A stretch of DNA of 42,177 bases from Eubacteriales bacterium (GTDB lineage Bacteria > Bacillota > Clostridia > Acetivibrionales > JANLFN01), in the NCBI GenBank assembly GCA_024655885.1, contig JANLFN010000020.1:1-42177 (forward strand), written 5' to 3'. A program made the translations under genes and the position numbers. The notes under the pieces were generated by a model. That model was not told the origin of the DNA. It saw only the letters and a list, made by a program, of their open reading frames with translations, and ran no database searches. Shown here piece by piece: positions 18,112-26,973 of the stretch (its first letter is position 1; the number at the start of each line of letters is the position of its first letter).

Positions 18112-18150
18112 TGATGGGTGTATTTTAAACGAAGATGCACCCGTTTTTTT
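18112..18150 (+). terminator. Terminator of the second Argonaute operon
   Basis: GGGTG (18116-18120) pairs with CACCC (18138-18142) and is followed by GTTTTTTT. The loop sequence (ATTTTAAACGAAGAT-like) closely resembles the terminator at 28865-28903, so the two may share ancestry. Confidence 0.6.
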
Positions 18151-18237
18151 ATACTCTTTATTAGCTTCACAACAATTACATTTAAAAAATTAGAGGGAAA
18201 TCAATGCTTTTTAGTTTTATCTTTTTCATGCGCTCAA

Positions 18238-18402
18238 GGCACGTGGAGTGTATAGTTCTGATGACGAATAGTGGTTTGAAGGGCAAATAAGGCGAATTGA
18301 CCACAAGTTGTTGTGGTTTTAGGGGTGAAAATAGGAAAAATTTGGAGTAAAAATGTCATCTGTTGAGGCTTGTTTTTTAAACAAAAATATAGATGACATA
18401 GG
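18238..18402. repeat. Non-coding repeat element, copy A
   Basis: The head GGCACGTGGAGTGTATAGTT and the next ~60 bases match copy B at 26094-26262 closely. Both end with ATAGATGACAT followed by GG. The head contains the mini-palindrome GCAC-N5-GTGY, and a CCACAA/TTGTGG hairpin lies at about 18301-18316. No open frame runs through it. It sits between the second Argonaute system and the degraded resolvase. Confidence 0.65.
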
Positions 18403-18437
18403 AATTTTGATGATTATAACTGTGTAAGACAGAAAAA

Positions 18438-18487
18438 TAAGAGGTGAAGTCTTTGGTCAACCATACCAAGATATCGCCTCTTTTTTA
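18438..18487 (+). terminator. Strong terminator with no gene directly upstream
   Basis: The arm AAGAGGTGA...TCTTTGGT (18439-18456) pairs with ACCAAGA...TCGCCTCTT (18465-18482), with T6 following. It lies after repeat copy A and may end a non-coding transcript from that repeat, or readthrough from the membrane protein gene. Confidence 0.75.
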
Positions 18488-18599
18488 TACCATAATCAAA
18501 ATAGAAGGAATGAAAAGTTTTTATGCGTGGCATCAAGCCACAAGTCTGAAACAAATAATGTTTGTACCGGATATTACACAGAAAGGAAGTGGAGCTGTG

Positions 18600-18986
18600 A
18601 TGATGAATAAAAAAGTATTGATTATACCGCCTGCAGATACTTTTAGTAAATATGTTAAAACGGAAAAAGGTTCTTTGCGGGTAGCTTTTTATGCCGAGAA
18701 GTTATTTCCTTTCCATGCTGTTCAAATGATGCAAGGATACTATTCCTACATTTTGAGTCTGCAAAGTAATTGGAAACTGGTTGGTATTTATACAGATGAT
18801 AATAGCATCAACAAAAATAAGAATAATTTCAATAAATTACTGGACCTGTGTAAAAGTAGAAAAATAGATATGGTAATCTGCAATTCACCGGAATGCTTGT
18901 CAGAAAGGACAAAGCTACTAAATGAAATGAAAATTCCAATTTATGTTTTGGGGGATAATCGGATAATTGATAATGAAGTGATCTGA
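18600..18986 (+). CDS. Degenerate resolvase-domain protein without catalytic serine
   Basis: The 128-residue product aligns by eye with the N-terminal resolvase domain of the recombinases in this window: LRVAFYAEKL against LRVAAYCRVS, then NWKLVGIYTDDNSI and FNKLLDLCKSRKIDMV. The catalytic Ser position is Leu35 and the ISRFARN motif reads NSPECLSERT, so it cannot act as a recombinase. The DNA-binding domains are absent. It has a ribosome-binding site (GGAAGTGGAG) and an intact frame, so it could be a retained DNA-mimic or regulator, but decay is simpler: a likely recombinase 3' remnant lies just downstream. Confidence 0.6.
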   Translation: MMNKKVLIIPPADTFSKYVKTEKGSLRVAFYAEKLFPFHAVQMMQGYYSYILSLQSNWKLVGIYTDDNSINKNKNNFNKLLDLCKSRKIDMVICNSPECLSERTKLLNEMKIPIYVLGDNRIIDNEVI

Positions 18987-18996
18987 GATTCTTTGA

Positions 18997-19083
18997 TTGA
19001 ATAGTTTTACATTTAGGTATAAAACAGTATTGAATTTTGAAGATGAAATAATGCTTGATGATATCAGGAAATACATCAGATAG
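18997..19083 (+). pseudogene. Possible 3' remnant of the same serine recombinase
   Basis: Reading from 18997, a short open stretch gives FTFRYKTVLNFEDEI and ends at TAG 19083. It has the FRxK-x2-LxxE pattern seen at the ends of recombinases 1 and 3 (for example IIRFKSGLEIEQE). With the dead resolvase domain 11 bases upstream, it suggests an internal deletion of one recombinase gene. The match is short, so confidence is low. The remaining bases to 19300 show no gene; a TATAAT at 19231-19236 may serve the next gene. Confidence 0.35.
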
Positions 19084-19300
19084 ACATGGGGGAAGAGAGG
19101 GACTCCCGAGTAAAAAGTATCCATAAGGTTATCGAAATGCCTGCTTTACGGGTTTTTATTTATTATGAAACATTTGACTATTATATAGCAAATCATGTTG
19201 CTATTTGTTTAATTTTACAAGGGAAAATTGTATAATAATAGTAATATGATAAAAAATTCAATAATCACAAACTATTCAGAACAGATTAGAGGTGATGCAG

Positions 19301-19639
19301 ATGGCTAAAAAATACACAGATGAAGAGATAAGAAAGTTTCCAAAAATAACATGCAAAATTGCAGCTGATTATCTTGGGATATCGCCAATGGCAGTAAGTA
19401 TTGGAATGAGAAATGATCTGCTGCCGATCGGGTTTGCTATCCACAATGAAGATAAGTATTCCGATAGCTGGAGTTACCAAATTATTGCCGAGAGGCTGAT
19501 CGCGTATAAATATGGGAAAATATTGGAGGTCCAGGTTCAGAATATAGAAAAGAGCCTTAATACAATTATTTCACAATTTGAAGAAATGAAAAAAGATCTG
19601 CTTTTTATATTAAGCGAAAACGCGGAGCAAGGGACTTAA
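19301..19639 (+). CDS. Small DNA-binding-like protein of unknown function
   Basis: The 112-residue protein has an N-terminal segment that looks like a helix-turn-helix (CKIAADYLGISPMAVSIGMR) and an amphipathic C-terminal helix that could form a coiled coil (LEVQVQNIEKSLNTIISQF). AGAGGTGA lies 5 bases before the ATG at 19301; two in-frame upstream starts overlap that site and are less likely. Similar small proteins occur on clostridial mobile elements. I do not recognise a named family. Confidence 0.6.
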   Translation: MAKKYTDEEIRKFPKITCKIAADYLGISPMAVSIGMRNDLLPIGFAIHNEDKYSDSWSYQIIAERLIAYKYGKILEVQVQNIEKSLNTIISQFEEMKKDLLFILSENAEQGT

Positions 19640-19743
19640 AATTATTTGAATACGCGTTTTCGCTTGATTCTAAAGCCAAAGATGTTTAAGACCAAAATGC
19701 TCCATTTCAGACCTTTAAGCTATAAATGAAAAGAGGAATTGTT

Positions 19744-21384
19744 ATGCTTGAAGAACAATTCATAAAACTGAGCAGAGAGCTTTTATACAACGAAATATGG
19801 GAAATCTCAGCTTCCGGCGTTGCAAAGAAATACAACACTCCCTATGCTGAACTGCTTAGGCTCTGTAAAGAAATAGATATCCCTATTCCGCCGTCCGGAT
19901 ACTGGACAAGATTAAGACTTGGAATGCCTGTAGAACAAATCCAATTGCCGGAATCATCGCAAAGTGAAGTTATACTTCCGATTAATGTTGAGCCAAAACG
20001 TTCTAGGCGTTCAACTAATTCAGAATTGGCGAATGATATGGAAGAGGGTAAATCTAAAGTAATAGCCTCAGAAGATGAGACTCCATTGCAGACTGAAGAT
20101 GCCGAGGAACAATCAGAGGATGATGCTACTAATGATAATGATAGTAGCCAGCTTACATATCGTACAGTGTCAGGACAGTGGAATACCTATAACAGAGAAA
20201 AGCTCTACGAGGAGGTGTGGGCGAAGCCGGTAGTTCAAGTTGCAGTTCAATATGGTGTATCTGATGTAGCGATACATAAAATTTGTAAATCTCTCAATGT
20301 GCCCGTTCCTCCACGAGGCTACTGGGCAAGGCTCCGTGCCGGAGAAAAAATTAAAAAGCCTCCTCTTCCTGCTACGAAAGGGATTACTGAAAAAACCGGG
20401 CTGAAATCTTTTGTTGGGGCTAAAGAGCCAATTGCACCGCAACAAACACTTGCCTTTTTAACGGAAGATGAACGTCAAAAGGTATTGCTTGCAGCAGAGC
20501 AAATTCGAGTTTCTGATGAGAATACAAAACTACATAAGAAAATTATTTCCTATAGCTCTAAAGTGAAAGAATGGAATAAAAAAGACTGGAAACCAGAAGG
20601 TGCTCAAAGAGGCTTTAAAAATTATTCTAATCGTCCTCCATTTCTTGCTGGTGTAATATCAAATGAGACTCTTCCTCGCGTTTACCGTATTCTCGATGCC
20701 CTTTATCGTCAAGTTGAAGTTTTGGGCGGTTCTATTAATGATGATCTTTCACTCCAAATTAGAAATGAACGTGTGACTCTTGAAATAGCTGAAGCTCAGG
20801 ATGAAATAAAGCATGAAATTACAAGGCAGGAGGCACAGGAATTAATTATCTATGAAGATGCAAAGCGCCATAATAAGTGGGCAAGTCAACCAAATATTCG
20901 AAAGTATGATTATGTTTTCAACGGAAAACTAAGGATTTGTATCCGCCAAAGCAGGTATTTCAGAGACTCAGATAAGGAAAAAGTGGAATCCAGGCTCGGT
21001 GATATGCTGATAGAGCTTTATGAGGAATCTGAAGTGGTTCGCAAAAACCGAGAAGCTTATGATGCGGAAAAGCGGAGAGAAGAGGAAGAAAAAAGACGAC
21101 GTGAAGAACGCAGAATTCGATATAATGAAGAAGTTGATAAAACTATTGCATTAACAAACATGGCACAAGACTATGATATAGCCTGTAAAATTAGAGCTTA
21201 TATTAATGCATTGGAACCAGTAGCAGATATGAATGATGAAAAAACAGCTCAATTTATTGATTGGGCAAAGAAAAAGGCGGATTGGTTTGATCCGACAGTA
21301 GCAAGGGAAGATGAATTATTCGGGGTCAGAGATCATGAAGAAAATGAAGAGAGAAAAGCACTAAGAAAATCGTATTCTTGGTAA
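19744..21384 (+). CDS. Protein with two tandem HTH-like domains, unknown function
   Basis: The 546-residue protein carries the same ~57-residue domain twice, at about residues 9-65 and 149-205. Each runs L-x-x-LY-x-E-x-W, an A-x-x-Y helix-turn-helix core, and IP-x-PP-x-GYW-x-RLR-x-G. An acidic linker (about 95-140) separates them. A charged coiled coil (around 430-465, rich in Arg/Glu) lies near the C-terminus. I recognise the repeated motif as one seen in mobile-element proteins but know no function. AGAGGA lies 6 bases before the ATG at 19744; the upstream ATG at 19726 is less likely. A nucleic-acid-binding role is inferred. The GYW-containing loop is highly conserved between the two copies. 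Confidence 0.65.
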   Translation: MLEEQFIKLSRELLYNEIWEISASGVAKKYNTPYAELLRLCKEIDIPIPPSGYWTRLRLGMPVEQIQLPESSQSEVILPINVEPKRSRRSTNSELANDMEEGKSKVIASEDETPLQTEDAEEQSEDDATNDNDSSQLTYRTVSGQWNTYNREKLYEEVWAKPVVQVAVQYGVSDVAIHKICKSLNVPVPPRGYWARLRAGEKIKKPPLPATKGITEKTGLKSFVGAKEPIAPQQTLAFLTEDERQKVLLAAEQIRVSDENTKLHKKIISYSSKVKEWNKKDWKPEGAQRGFKNYSNRPPFLAGVISNETLPRVYRILDALYRQVEVLGGSINDDLSLQIRNERVTLEIAEAQDEIKHEITRQEAQELIIYEDAKRHNKWASQPNIRKYDYVFNGKLRICIRQSRYFRDSDKEKVESRLGDMLIELYEESEVVRKNREAYDAEKRREEEEKRRREERRIRYNEEVDKTIALTNMAQDYDIACKIRAYINALEPVADMNDEKTAQFIDWAKKKADWFDPTVAREDELFGVRDHEENEERKALRKSYSW

Positions 21385-21688
21385 TAACGAGTTTATAAGC
21401 TAATAGCGTTTTTTATATGTACTAGATTAAATATATGGTAAAATTTTAGAGCTTCAAAATATATTTGAATGAATTGAGTATTATTTAAATTGTATCGCTG
21501 TTTGAAGGGCGTTTTTACATATCTTTAAAATTTACGCAATAATCTTTACAAACAAAGAATATAGTGTTATTAAAGTAAAATGATTATACAATGGTTAAAT
21601 GGTAATAATTTAGAGCATGCTTGAAAATTTGTACCATAATCTTTAAATGTGAAGATTTATGTGCGAATATTAAAGTGAGGTTGGAATT
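21385..21688. promoter_or_regulatory. AT-rich intergenic region upstream of abiE with repeated CTTTA/TAAAG boxes
   Basis: CTTTA occurs at 21523, 21544 and 21651, and TAAAG at 21571 and 21671, the last just before the abiEi ribosome-binding site. AbiEi antitoxins repress their own operon through inverted repeats, so these boxes are candidate operators. Spacing between pairs differs (27 and 20), so this is tentative. Confidence 0.35.
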
Positions 21689-22456
21689 ATGACGGGCTAT
21701 AAACAACTTGCGCTGCTTGGAGCGTTTTCATTTTCTGATGTTGAAGCTCTAACCGGTAATAAAAAAACTGCTTATTCGCTTCTTTACAGATTAATGAATA
21801 AGGGACTTGTGAAGAAGGTTAGAAGCAACTTATATACATGTGTGAATGTTGCAACAGGAGAAGTTATAGCTTCTAGGTACCAGATAGCCTGTGCATGCAA
21901 TAATACTGCCTATTTATCACATCACACAGCCTTCGAATATTACGGAATAGCAAACCAGGTATTTTATGAAGTATATGTGTCTTCCGACACCAGATTCAGA
22001 GATTTTGAGTTTGAAGGAATTAAATATAAATATGTTGCTTCAAAGTTAAGTAAGGGTATAATACAGCCTAAAAATACCCGGGGTATAAGAGTAACAGACA
22101 TGGAGCGTTCTGTTGTTGATAATATAAAGGACTTGGAAAAAATAGGTGGTCTTGAAGAATTGCTAAATTGCCTTTCGTTAATACACTATTTAGATCCTGA
22201 AAAGCTTATAAATTATTTAGATGGCTATAATATACAGGCACTTTATCAAAAAACAGGCTTTATTCTGGAGCATTATATGCATGGAATGCAGTTGACAACT
22301 GAATTTATAGATTACTGTAAGAGTAAAATAGGCAAAAGCACCCGATATTTACTCAAGGAATCAATACATACCGGTATATATAATAAGAAATGGAGATTAA
22401 TTGTGCCGGAAGGCCTATTCGATTTAACTGAGCAAGGTGGTGGTGAACTTGTCTGA
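21689..22456 (+). CDS. abiEi: AbiEi-type antitoxin and autorepressor
   Basis: The 255-residue protein has an N-terminal winged HTH (FSFSDVEALTGNKKTAYSLL, then MNKGLVKKVRSNLY) and the AbiEi C-terminal domain (LSHHTAFEYYG, VTDMERSVVDNI). In AbiE systems the antitoxin represses the operon and neutralises the AbiEii nucleotidyltransferase toxin in a type IV manner. AAGTGAGG precedes the ATG. Its end overlaps the toxin start by 14 bases. Confidence 0.88.
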   Translation: MTGYKQLALLGAFSFSDVEALTGNKKTAYSLLYRLMNKGLVKKVRSNLYTCVNVATGEVIASRYQIACACNNTAYLSHHTAFEYYGIANQVFYEVYVSSDTRFRDFEFEGIKYKYVASKLSKGIIQPKNTRGIRVTDMERSVVDNIKDLEKIGGLEELLNCLSLIHYLDPEKLINYLDGYNIQALYQKTGFILEHYMHGMQLTTEFIDYCKSKIGKSTRYLLKESIHTGIYNKKWRLIVPEGLFDLTEQGGGELV

Positions 22457-23405
22457 TTATGATAAAACCTTTATTGGAAAAAGGGCGGAAGAATTAGGCT
22501 TTGTTCGCGATACGCTGGAAAAGGTTTACCGCCTTGCGGATATTCTTGAGTATCTTAATACGAATCCACTGCTCAAGGAGAGCCTCGCATTAAAAGGTGG
22601 TACAGCGATTAATCTTACAATTTTTAATCTGCCAAGATTATCTGTCGATATTGATCTGGATTACCTAAAGACGGATAGCAGGGAAGAAATGCTGAAAAAC
22701 AGAGAGATAATAAATACAACTGTAACAAGATATATGCAGTCACAGGGCTATAAGCAAAGCCCAAAAACAAAAACACCGCATAGCCTTGATTCCTGGGTAT
22801 ATGAATATATCAATGCCGGAGGAAATAAGGATATTATCAAGCTGGAAATCAATTATTCATTACGGGCCCATATACTTCCGCCTGAAGAACGGCCTATTAT
22901 AACAGAGCATTTTTCCAGTGAATATAAAGTAAAGACTCTGGCAGCATTAGAGATATTTGGAAGTAAGCTTAATGCCTTGATCAATAGAGCAGCGCCGAGA
23001 GACTTATATGATGTTGCCAATATGATTAAATTTGGCTTATTTGATGAAAGTGAACTGCCGTTGCTTCGAAAGTGTGTAATATTCTATGCTGTGGTATCTG
23101 CAAAAGAGCTAAGAAAGACGTTTGATACAAAAGCCATTGATGCATTAAGTCATCATAGAATTAAAACTGATTTGCTGCCTGTAATTAACCGAAAAGAGAA
23201 ATTTGATCTGGAAGCAGCAAAGAAAACTGTAAAAGAATACATTAAAAATCTGATGACTCTATCCGGAGAGGAACAAGAGTTTATTGAGTGTTTTGAACGT
23301 AAGGAATATATACCGGAACTCCTTTTTGAGGATGATAGTATAGTATCCAGAATTAAAGTGCATCCAATGGTTCTATGGAAAATAAGAGAACTTGGTGATT
23401 TATAA
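22443..23405 (+). CDS. abiEii: AbiEii-type nucleotidyltransferase toxin
   Basis: The 320-residue protein is a DUF1814-type nucleotidyltransferase with GGT at residues 52-54, the R-x-S-x-DID strand with D69 and D71, and a helical C-terminal half containing APRDLYDV. Family members transfer nucleotides to tRNA and stop growth, aborting phage infection. Three consecutive GTG codons (22437, 22440, 22443) are possible starts; the last gives the usual MNLSDYDK-like beginning and leaves AAGGTGG upstream. It is coupled to the antitoxin. Confidence 0.88.
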   Translation: MNLSDYDKTFIGKRAEELGFVRDTLEKVYRLADILEYLNTNPLLKESLALKGGTAINLTIFNLPRLSVDIDLDYLKTDSREEMLKNREIINTTVTRYMQSQGYKQSPKTKTPHSLDSWVYEYINAGGNKDIIKLEINYSLRAHILPPEERPIITEHFSSEYKVKTLAALEIFGSKLNALINRAAPRDLYDVANMIKFGLFDESELPLLRKCVIFYAVVSAKELRKTFDTKAIDALSHHRIKTDLLPVINRKEKFDLEAAKKTVKEYIKNLMTLSGEEQEFIECFERKEYIPELLFEDDSIVSRIKVHPMVLWKIRELGDL

Positions 23406-23438
23406 ATATGTTTAGTATGTGGAATGAGGCGATGCAAT

Positions 23439-23951
23439 ATGTCCAGGCAATTTTTTATTGCAGATACGCATTTTGGACATAAAAATATTATTGAATATGA
23501 AAATAGACCATTCAATAATACTGAGGAAATGGACAATGCGATTATAGAAAATTGGAACAAGACTGTTAAGAAGATGGATAGAATCTTTATTCTTGGCGAT
23601 TTTGCTCTATCAAATAAAAAGAGAATTATTGAGTTAATAAAGTTACTTAACGGTTATAAGATATTTATTCTTGGCAACCATGATAAATGTTATTCATATG
23701 CGTGGTGGAATACTGCTGGCTTTGACATGGTGTGTGCATATCCTATAATAATTGATGAATGGTTTATATTATCTCACGAGCCGCTTTATACGAACACAAA
23801 TATGCCATATGTAAATATATTTGGTCATGTTCATGGAAACCCGGAGTATAGTAACTTTTCAAAACAGCATTTCTGCGTGTCATGCGAGAGGATTAATTAT
23901 ACTCCGATTGAATTGAAAGAAATTATTAAGATGGTAAGTAAGCAGACCTGA
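23439..23951 (+). CDS. Calcineurin-like metallophosphoesterase
   Basis: The 170-residue protein has all signature blocks of a compact metallophosphoesterase: ADTHFGH at the N-terminus, ILGDFAL, ILGNHDK, LSHEP and FGHVHGN. It should be a dinuclear metal phosphodiesterase or phosphatase; the substrate is unknown. GAGG sits 8 bases before the ATG at 23439. It is 33 bases after abiEii and may be co-transcribed, but similar genes occur in many phages and elements. Confidence 0.88.
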   Translation: MSRQFFIADTHFGHKNIIEYENRPFNNTEEMDNAIIENWNKTVKKMDRIFILGDFALSNKKRIIELIKLLNGYKIFILGNHDKCYSYAWWNTAGFDMVCAYPIIIDEWFILSHEPLYTNTNMPYVNIFGHVHGNPEYSNFSKQHFCVSCERINYTPIELKEIIKMVSKQT

Positions 23952-24048
23952 ACTGCATAAATAGGATACTTAAAAGTATTTTATAAATAGAAAATCACTG
24001 AACCAATAAGATGACTTCATGGTGAGCAGAAAGCGAGGAATCTAAAAA

Positions 24049-24330
24049 GTGGGGCACTATTGCAGGATATGCGGAAGAACACGGGCCAATGAGAAGTTTT
24101 CGGGGAAAGGACATAAAAATCATGTATGTAAAGATTGCTCCGGCAAATCCGGCAGAAAAGCCAAGAAGAACAGCCTAAACGAAAACGCTTTTGCCTCTAA
24201 AACCATAGTGCCATCAAATGCTTTGCCGATCCAATCGGAAAGTATGTATTACGATGATAACTGGTTTTCTGAAATTGATTTTGGAAAACAAAATATAGAT
24301 GATGAAAATGGTGAAGAACTGCCATTTTGA
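24049..24330 (+). CDS. Small zinc-ribbon protein
   Basis: The 93-residue protein starts with a CxxC...CxxC pair ([12 protein letters not shown], then HVCKDCSG), a likely zinc ribbon, and then a polar, probably disordered acidic tail. A GTG start at 24049 follows GAGG at a good distance. It lies 14 bases before the SEC-C gene and is probably co-expressed with it. Proteins of this layout often accompany SEC-C proteins; their role is unknown. Confidence 0.65.
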   Translation: MGHYCRICGRTRANEKFSGKGHKNHVCKDCSGKSGRKAKKNSLNENAFASKTIVPSNALPIQSESMYYDDNWFSEIDFGKQNIDDENGEELPF

Positions 24331-24344
24331 AAGAGGGAATATTG

Positions 24345-25577
24345 ATGGATGAAAAAATTGATAAGAAAACAGAAGCGGCTCTGATGAAAGCGCTGGAAAA
24401 TGCAAAGGCTTTTAGCCAAAAGCTGCAGGAAAACAAAGAGAAACGGCTTTGGAAGAAGGTCGATATTCCATGCAGCCTTTATGACGCCATTAACGGGTTA
24501 ACAAGGGCTGAAATGGATACAATCCGCAAAAATTATGATTTCAAAAATTTAAGCGCTCTCAAAAAAGCAGATCTGGCAGCGGAGCTTGCCAGGTTGATTC
24601 CCTTTAAGTTTAAGAAAGTCATATATACATTGGATCAAAGCAGGTATGACTTTATCAAAATAATCATTAAGAATTCGGGAGTTATACCTGACATAGGTAT
24701 TTCGGTTACGAATGTGGAAGCATTTATGGGATTCAGTATCATTTTCCCCGGATTATATGATGATCAAAAGGTATTATTTATGCCGGATGAACTGATAAAC
24801 ATTTTTTCTCAGATAGATGGCAGTGAGTTGGAAAACATTGTTCAACGAAATACCGAGTGGATACGCTTAACCCATGGATTGCTTTATTATTATGGTGTCA
24901 TGGATGCATGGCTCGTTAAGGAGAAGATCAAAGAGCTTACAGGACAGGAAGTTGACCTTCTGGAATTTATGAATGTGATGTCCTTTGCCTGTGATTTCTA
25001 TGGACAGGCCCGTTGCACACCATATGGATATCAGGATGACAGAGTTTTCGATGCGAAGAAAATTGTTGAAGAACACAGAATGAGACCGGGCGTTGATTAT
25101 TATCCTTTTACAAAAAAGCAGCTGTTAAAAGCCGGCGATCCGGATTATGTTGACAAAACACCGGAGATGAACAGCTTTATCAGTTTCCTTCTGAAATATT
25201 ATAAACTATCTGATAGGGAAACAAACGAAATAGCATTGCAGATAACCAATATGATCAATGCGGATTCAAAGCCGACACTGATTATTCAATACCTGCAGAG
25301 CTGGATGGAGTTCCCGTCATTTGAATTTGTGCAGCAGTTAACTGCGAAAATAATGGAGTTATATAATAATACCCGTCAGTGGGTGTTAAAGGGGCATACT
25401 CCCAATGAGTTGTTTCAGGAGGAAAGGAAATACTTAAAGCCTTTGCCGGCTGAGCCTTTTAAGATAGGTCAGCTAAATTCGAAAGTAATTGATTTGTCAA
25501 CCCGCACTAAGGTCGGCCGAAATGATCCTTGCCCTTGCGGCAGCGGCAAGAAATATAAAAAGTGCTGTGGAAAATGA
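24345..25577 (+). CDS. SEC-C motif protein
   Basis: The 410-residue protein ends with a perfect SEC-C zinc motif ([20 protein letters not shown]), which in SecA binds zinc and SecB or nucleic acid. The body is helical with no enzyme signature that I recognise; near residue 50 there is a segment resembling a SAP/Rho-type helix-extended loop ([17 protein letters not shown]). AGAGGG lies before the ATG at 24345. SEC-C proteins of this size are frequent in mobile and defence regions, but no function can be assigned. Confidence 0.7.
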   Translation: MDEKIDKKTEAALMKALENAKAFSQKLQENKEKRLWKKVDIPCSLYDAINGLTRAEMDTIRKNYDFKNLSALKKADLAAELARLIPFKFKKVIYTLDQSRYDFIKIIIKNSGVIPDIGISVTNVEAFMGFSIIFPGLYDDQKVLFMPDELINIFSQIDGSELENIVQRNTEWIRLTHGLLYYYGVMDAWLVKEKIKELTGQEVDLLEFMNVMSFACDFYGQARCTPYGYQDDRVFDAKKIVEEHRMRPGVDYYPFTKKQLLKAGDPDYVDKTPEMNSFISFLLKYYKLSDRETNEIALQITNMINADSKPTLIIQYLQSWMEFPSFEFVQQLTAKIMELYNNTRQWVLKGHTPNELFQEERKYLKPLPAEPFKIGQLNSKVIDLSTRTKVGRNDPCPCGSGKKYKKCCGK

Positions 25578-25591
25578 TTTGATGGGAGTAA

Positions 25592-25864
25592 CAAGAAATC
25601 ACAGGCGTAAGAGATGAGTATAGCGGATTTCGAGTGTCATTAAGTACAGTATATCCACCAATGGAAGTGCCGCTGAAGTTAGACATCACTACGGGCGATA
25701 GGATTACACCGACGGACGTCGTCTATGAATTCAAGCTTCTTTTGGAAGACAGGAGCATTCAGGTATTGGAATATTATCTGGAAACTGTTATGGCTGAAAA
25801 GCTTGAAACAGTGAAATCACGAGGTGACCAGAATACAAGGCCAAGAGAAATCATTATTATATAA
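25592..25864 (+). pseudogene. Remnant of a second AbiEii/AbiGii-type nucleotidyltransferase
   Basis: Read from the stop at 25589, the frame gives QEITGVRDEYSGFRVSL, then YPPMEVPLKLDITTGDRITP, then LETVMAEKLETVKSRGDQN, and stops at 25864 where the family's RDFYDIY segment should follow. This is the middle of a DUF1814 toxin, with both the catalytic N-terminus and the C-terminal half missing. It differs in sequence from the intact AbiEii 2 kb upstream, so it is a separate, lost system. Confidence 0.75.
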
Positions 25865-26093
25865 ATTGGAGATTCGAGTGAAATTCGTATTATCAAGATA
25901 ATATATTTTTAACATAAAACGCATCCGGAATAAAATAGATTTATTGTAATAACCTCGCCCTACCCTTGAGAGTATAAAAAAGATGACGTGAATTTTTATA
26001 CAAAAAATGCAAAACTAAACTATCAAAACGGCTAAAATATGCAATATTTATGCATAAATATTCAAAAATCTGGTTGATATGTTTCCGAGAATG

Positions 26094-26262
26094 GCGCACG
26101 TTGAGTGTATAGTTCTGATGACGAATTGTGGTTCTAAGGGCAAATAAGACAAGTCAACCACTATATGTTGTGGTTTTGGAGCAAAAAAAAAACAAAAATC
26201 GGGCTGAAAAAGTGCATTTTTTGGCCCTGTTTTTTTGGCTTATTTTATAGATGACATTGGGG
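26094..26262. repeat. Non-coding repeat element, copy B
   Basis: This copy matches copy A (18238-18402) over the first ~80 bases: the GCACGTTGAGTGTATAGTT head, then CTGATGACGAAT and AAGGGCAAATAAG, and a following AACCAC/TGTGGTT hairpin. It ends with the same ATAGATGACAT. The inner parts differ; here a terminator-like hairpin lies inside. The preceding bases from 25865 show no gene and are AT-rich. Confidence 0.65.
26200..26236 (+). terminator. Terminator-like hairpin inside repeat copy B
   Basis: GGGCTGAAAAA pairs with TTTTTTGGCCC (26201-26227, two G-U pairs), followed by TG and T7. It lies 42 bases before the VOC gene, so it would block readthrough into it or end a transcript of the repeat. 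Confidence 0.6.
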
Positions 26263-26278
26263 ATTGGAGGGTTATCGG

Positions 26279-26752
26279 ATGAAATATACCTGTACATTAA
26301 TCGCAGTCAAGAATATGGAAAATGCAAAACAGTTTTATCATGATGTATTAGGATTAGAGGTTATTTCGGATTTTGGAGCGAACGTGACGCTGACAGGTGG
26401 CTTAGCATTGCAGACATTGGATTCATGGAAAGACTTTATTCATAAGAATGACGATGAAATGATTTTCGGAAATAATGTAAGTGAGTTATATTTTGAAGAA
26501 GAGGATATGGACACTTTTATTGCCAAATTATCAGATATAAAAGATATCGAATATGTCCATATGCTCTTTGAGCATTCATGGGGGCAGAGAGTGGTTCGAT
26601 TCTATGATCGGGATAAACATATCATTGAAGTTGGCGAAAAGATGAATACGGTTATCAAGCGTTTTATAGACAGCGGTCTTTCTATTGAGGAAACCGCCGC
26701 TCGGATGGATGTACCAGTTAGCTATATAGAATTCGAATTAGGCCTGTGCTAA
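26279..26752 (+). CDS. VOC-superfamily (glyoxalase/bleomycin-resistance-like) protein
   Basis: The 157-residue protein has the vicinal-oxygen-chelate fold pattern (CTLIAVKNMENAKQFYHDVLG, with FEHSWGQRVVRFYDRDKHIIEVGE as the metal-end strand; shortened here). It probably binds a small molecule or metal. The C-terminal ~35 residues (FIDSGLSIEETAARMDVPV) resemble a helix-turn-helix, which is unusual for a plain VOC protein. GGAGGG precedes the ATG at 26279. It is likely cargo of the mobile element. Confidence 0.78.
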   Translation: MKYTCTLIAVKNMENAKQFYHDVLGLEVISDFGANVTLTGGLALQTLDSWKDFIHKNDDEMIFGNNVSELYFEEEDMDTFIAKLSDIKDIEYVHMLFEHSWGQRVVRFYDRDKHIIEVGEKMNTVIKRFIDSGLSIEETAARMDVPVSYIEFELGLC

Positions 26753-26769
26753 TTTATGAAAGCAATTAC

Positions 26770-26798
26770 TTGACTGCATTGATTGACTGTGTTATTTT
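26770..26798 (+). promoter_or_regulatory. Promoter of the rsgA leader
   Basis: TTGACT (26770-26775) and TATTTT (26793-26798) are 17 bp apart. It would start a transcript near 26805 that reads through a leader and the hairpin at 26958 before rsgA. Confidence 0.5.
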
Positions 26799-26817
26799 TA
26801 GTATGAAAAAATAATTG

Positions 26818-26973
26818 ATGAGGTGTCTGTTTGGAGATTGTTCTGTAAGGAACACGAATTGCATAGAAGCTAAAAAACGATGGCTGATCGTTTTATTTGG
26901 CATGCAATCATGTTTCATACAGGACTATGACAAACAGTACTTTTATAAGAACTGCTTGGGCATAGTTATGTGA
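26818..26973 (+). CDS. Putative leader peptide controlling rsgA
   Basis: A 51-codon open frame (beginning MRCLFGDCSVRNT and ending NCLGIVM) ends at TGA 26971-26973, inside the loop of the terminator hairpin. A ribosome finishing this frame would sit on the 5' arm and prevent the hairpin. It lacks a good ribosome-binding site, and a 5-codon alternative (TTG 26831 to TAA 26848) has GAGGTG upstream, so which peptide is made is unclear. The layout resembles the attenuated leaders of ribosome-protection genes such as tet(M). Confidence 0.4.
   Translation: MRCLFGDCSVRNTNCIEAKKRWLIVLFGMQSCFIQDYDKQYFYKNCLGIVM

Noticed and set aside
18238-26262. CRISPR-like repeats
   Set aside because: Copies are kilobases apart, imperfect and ~165 bp long, and there is no cas gene.
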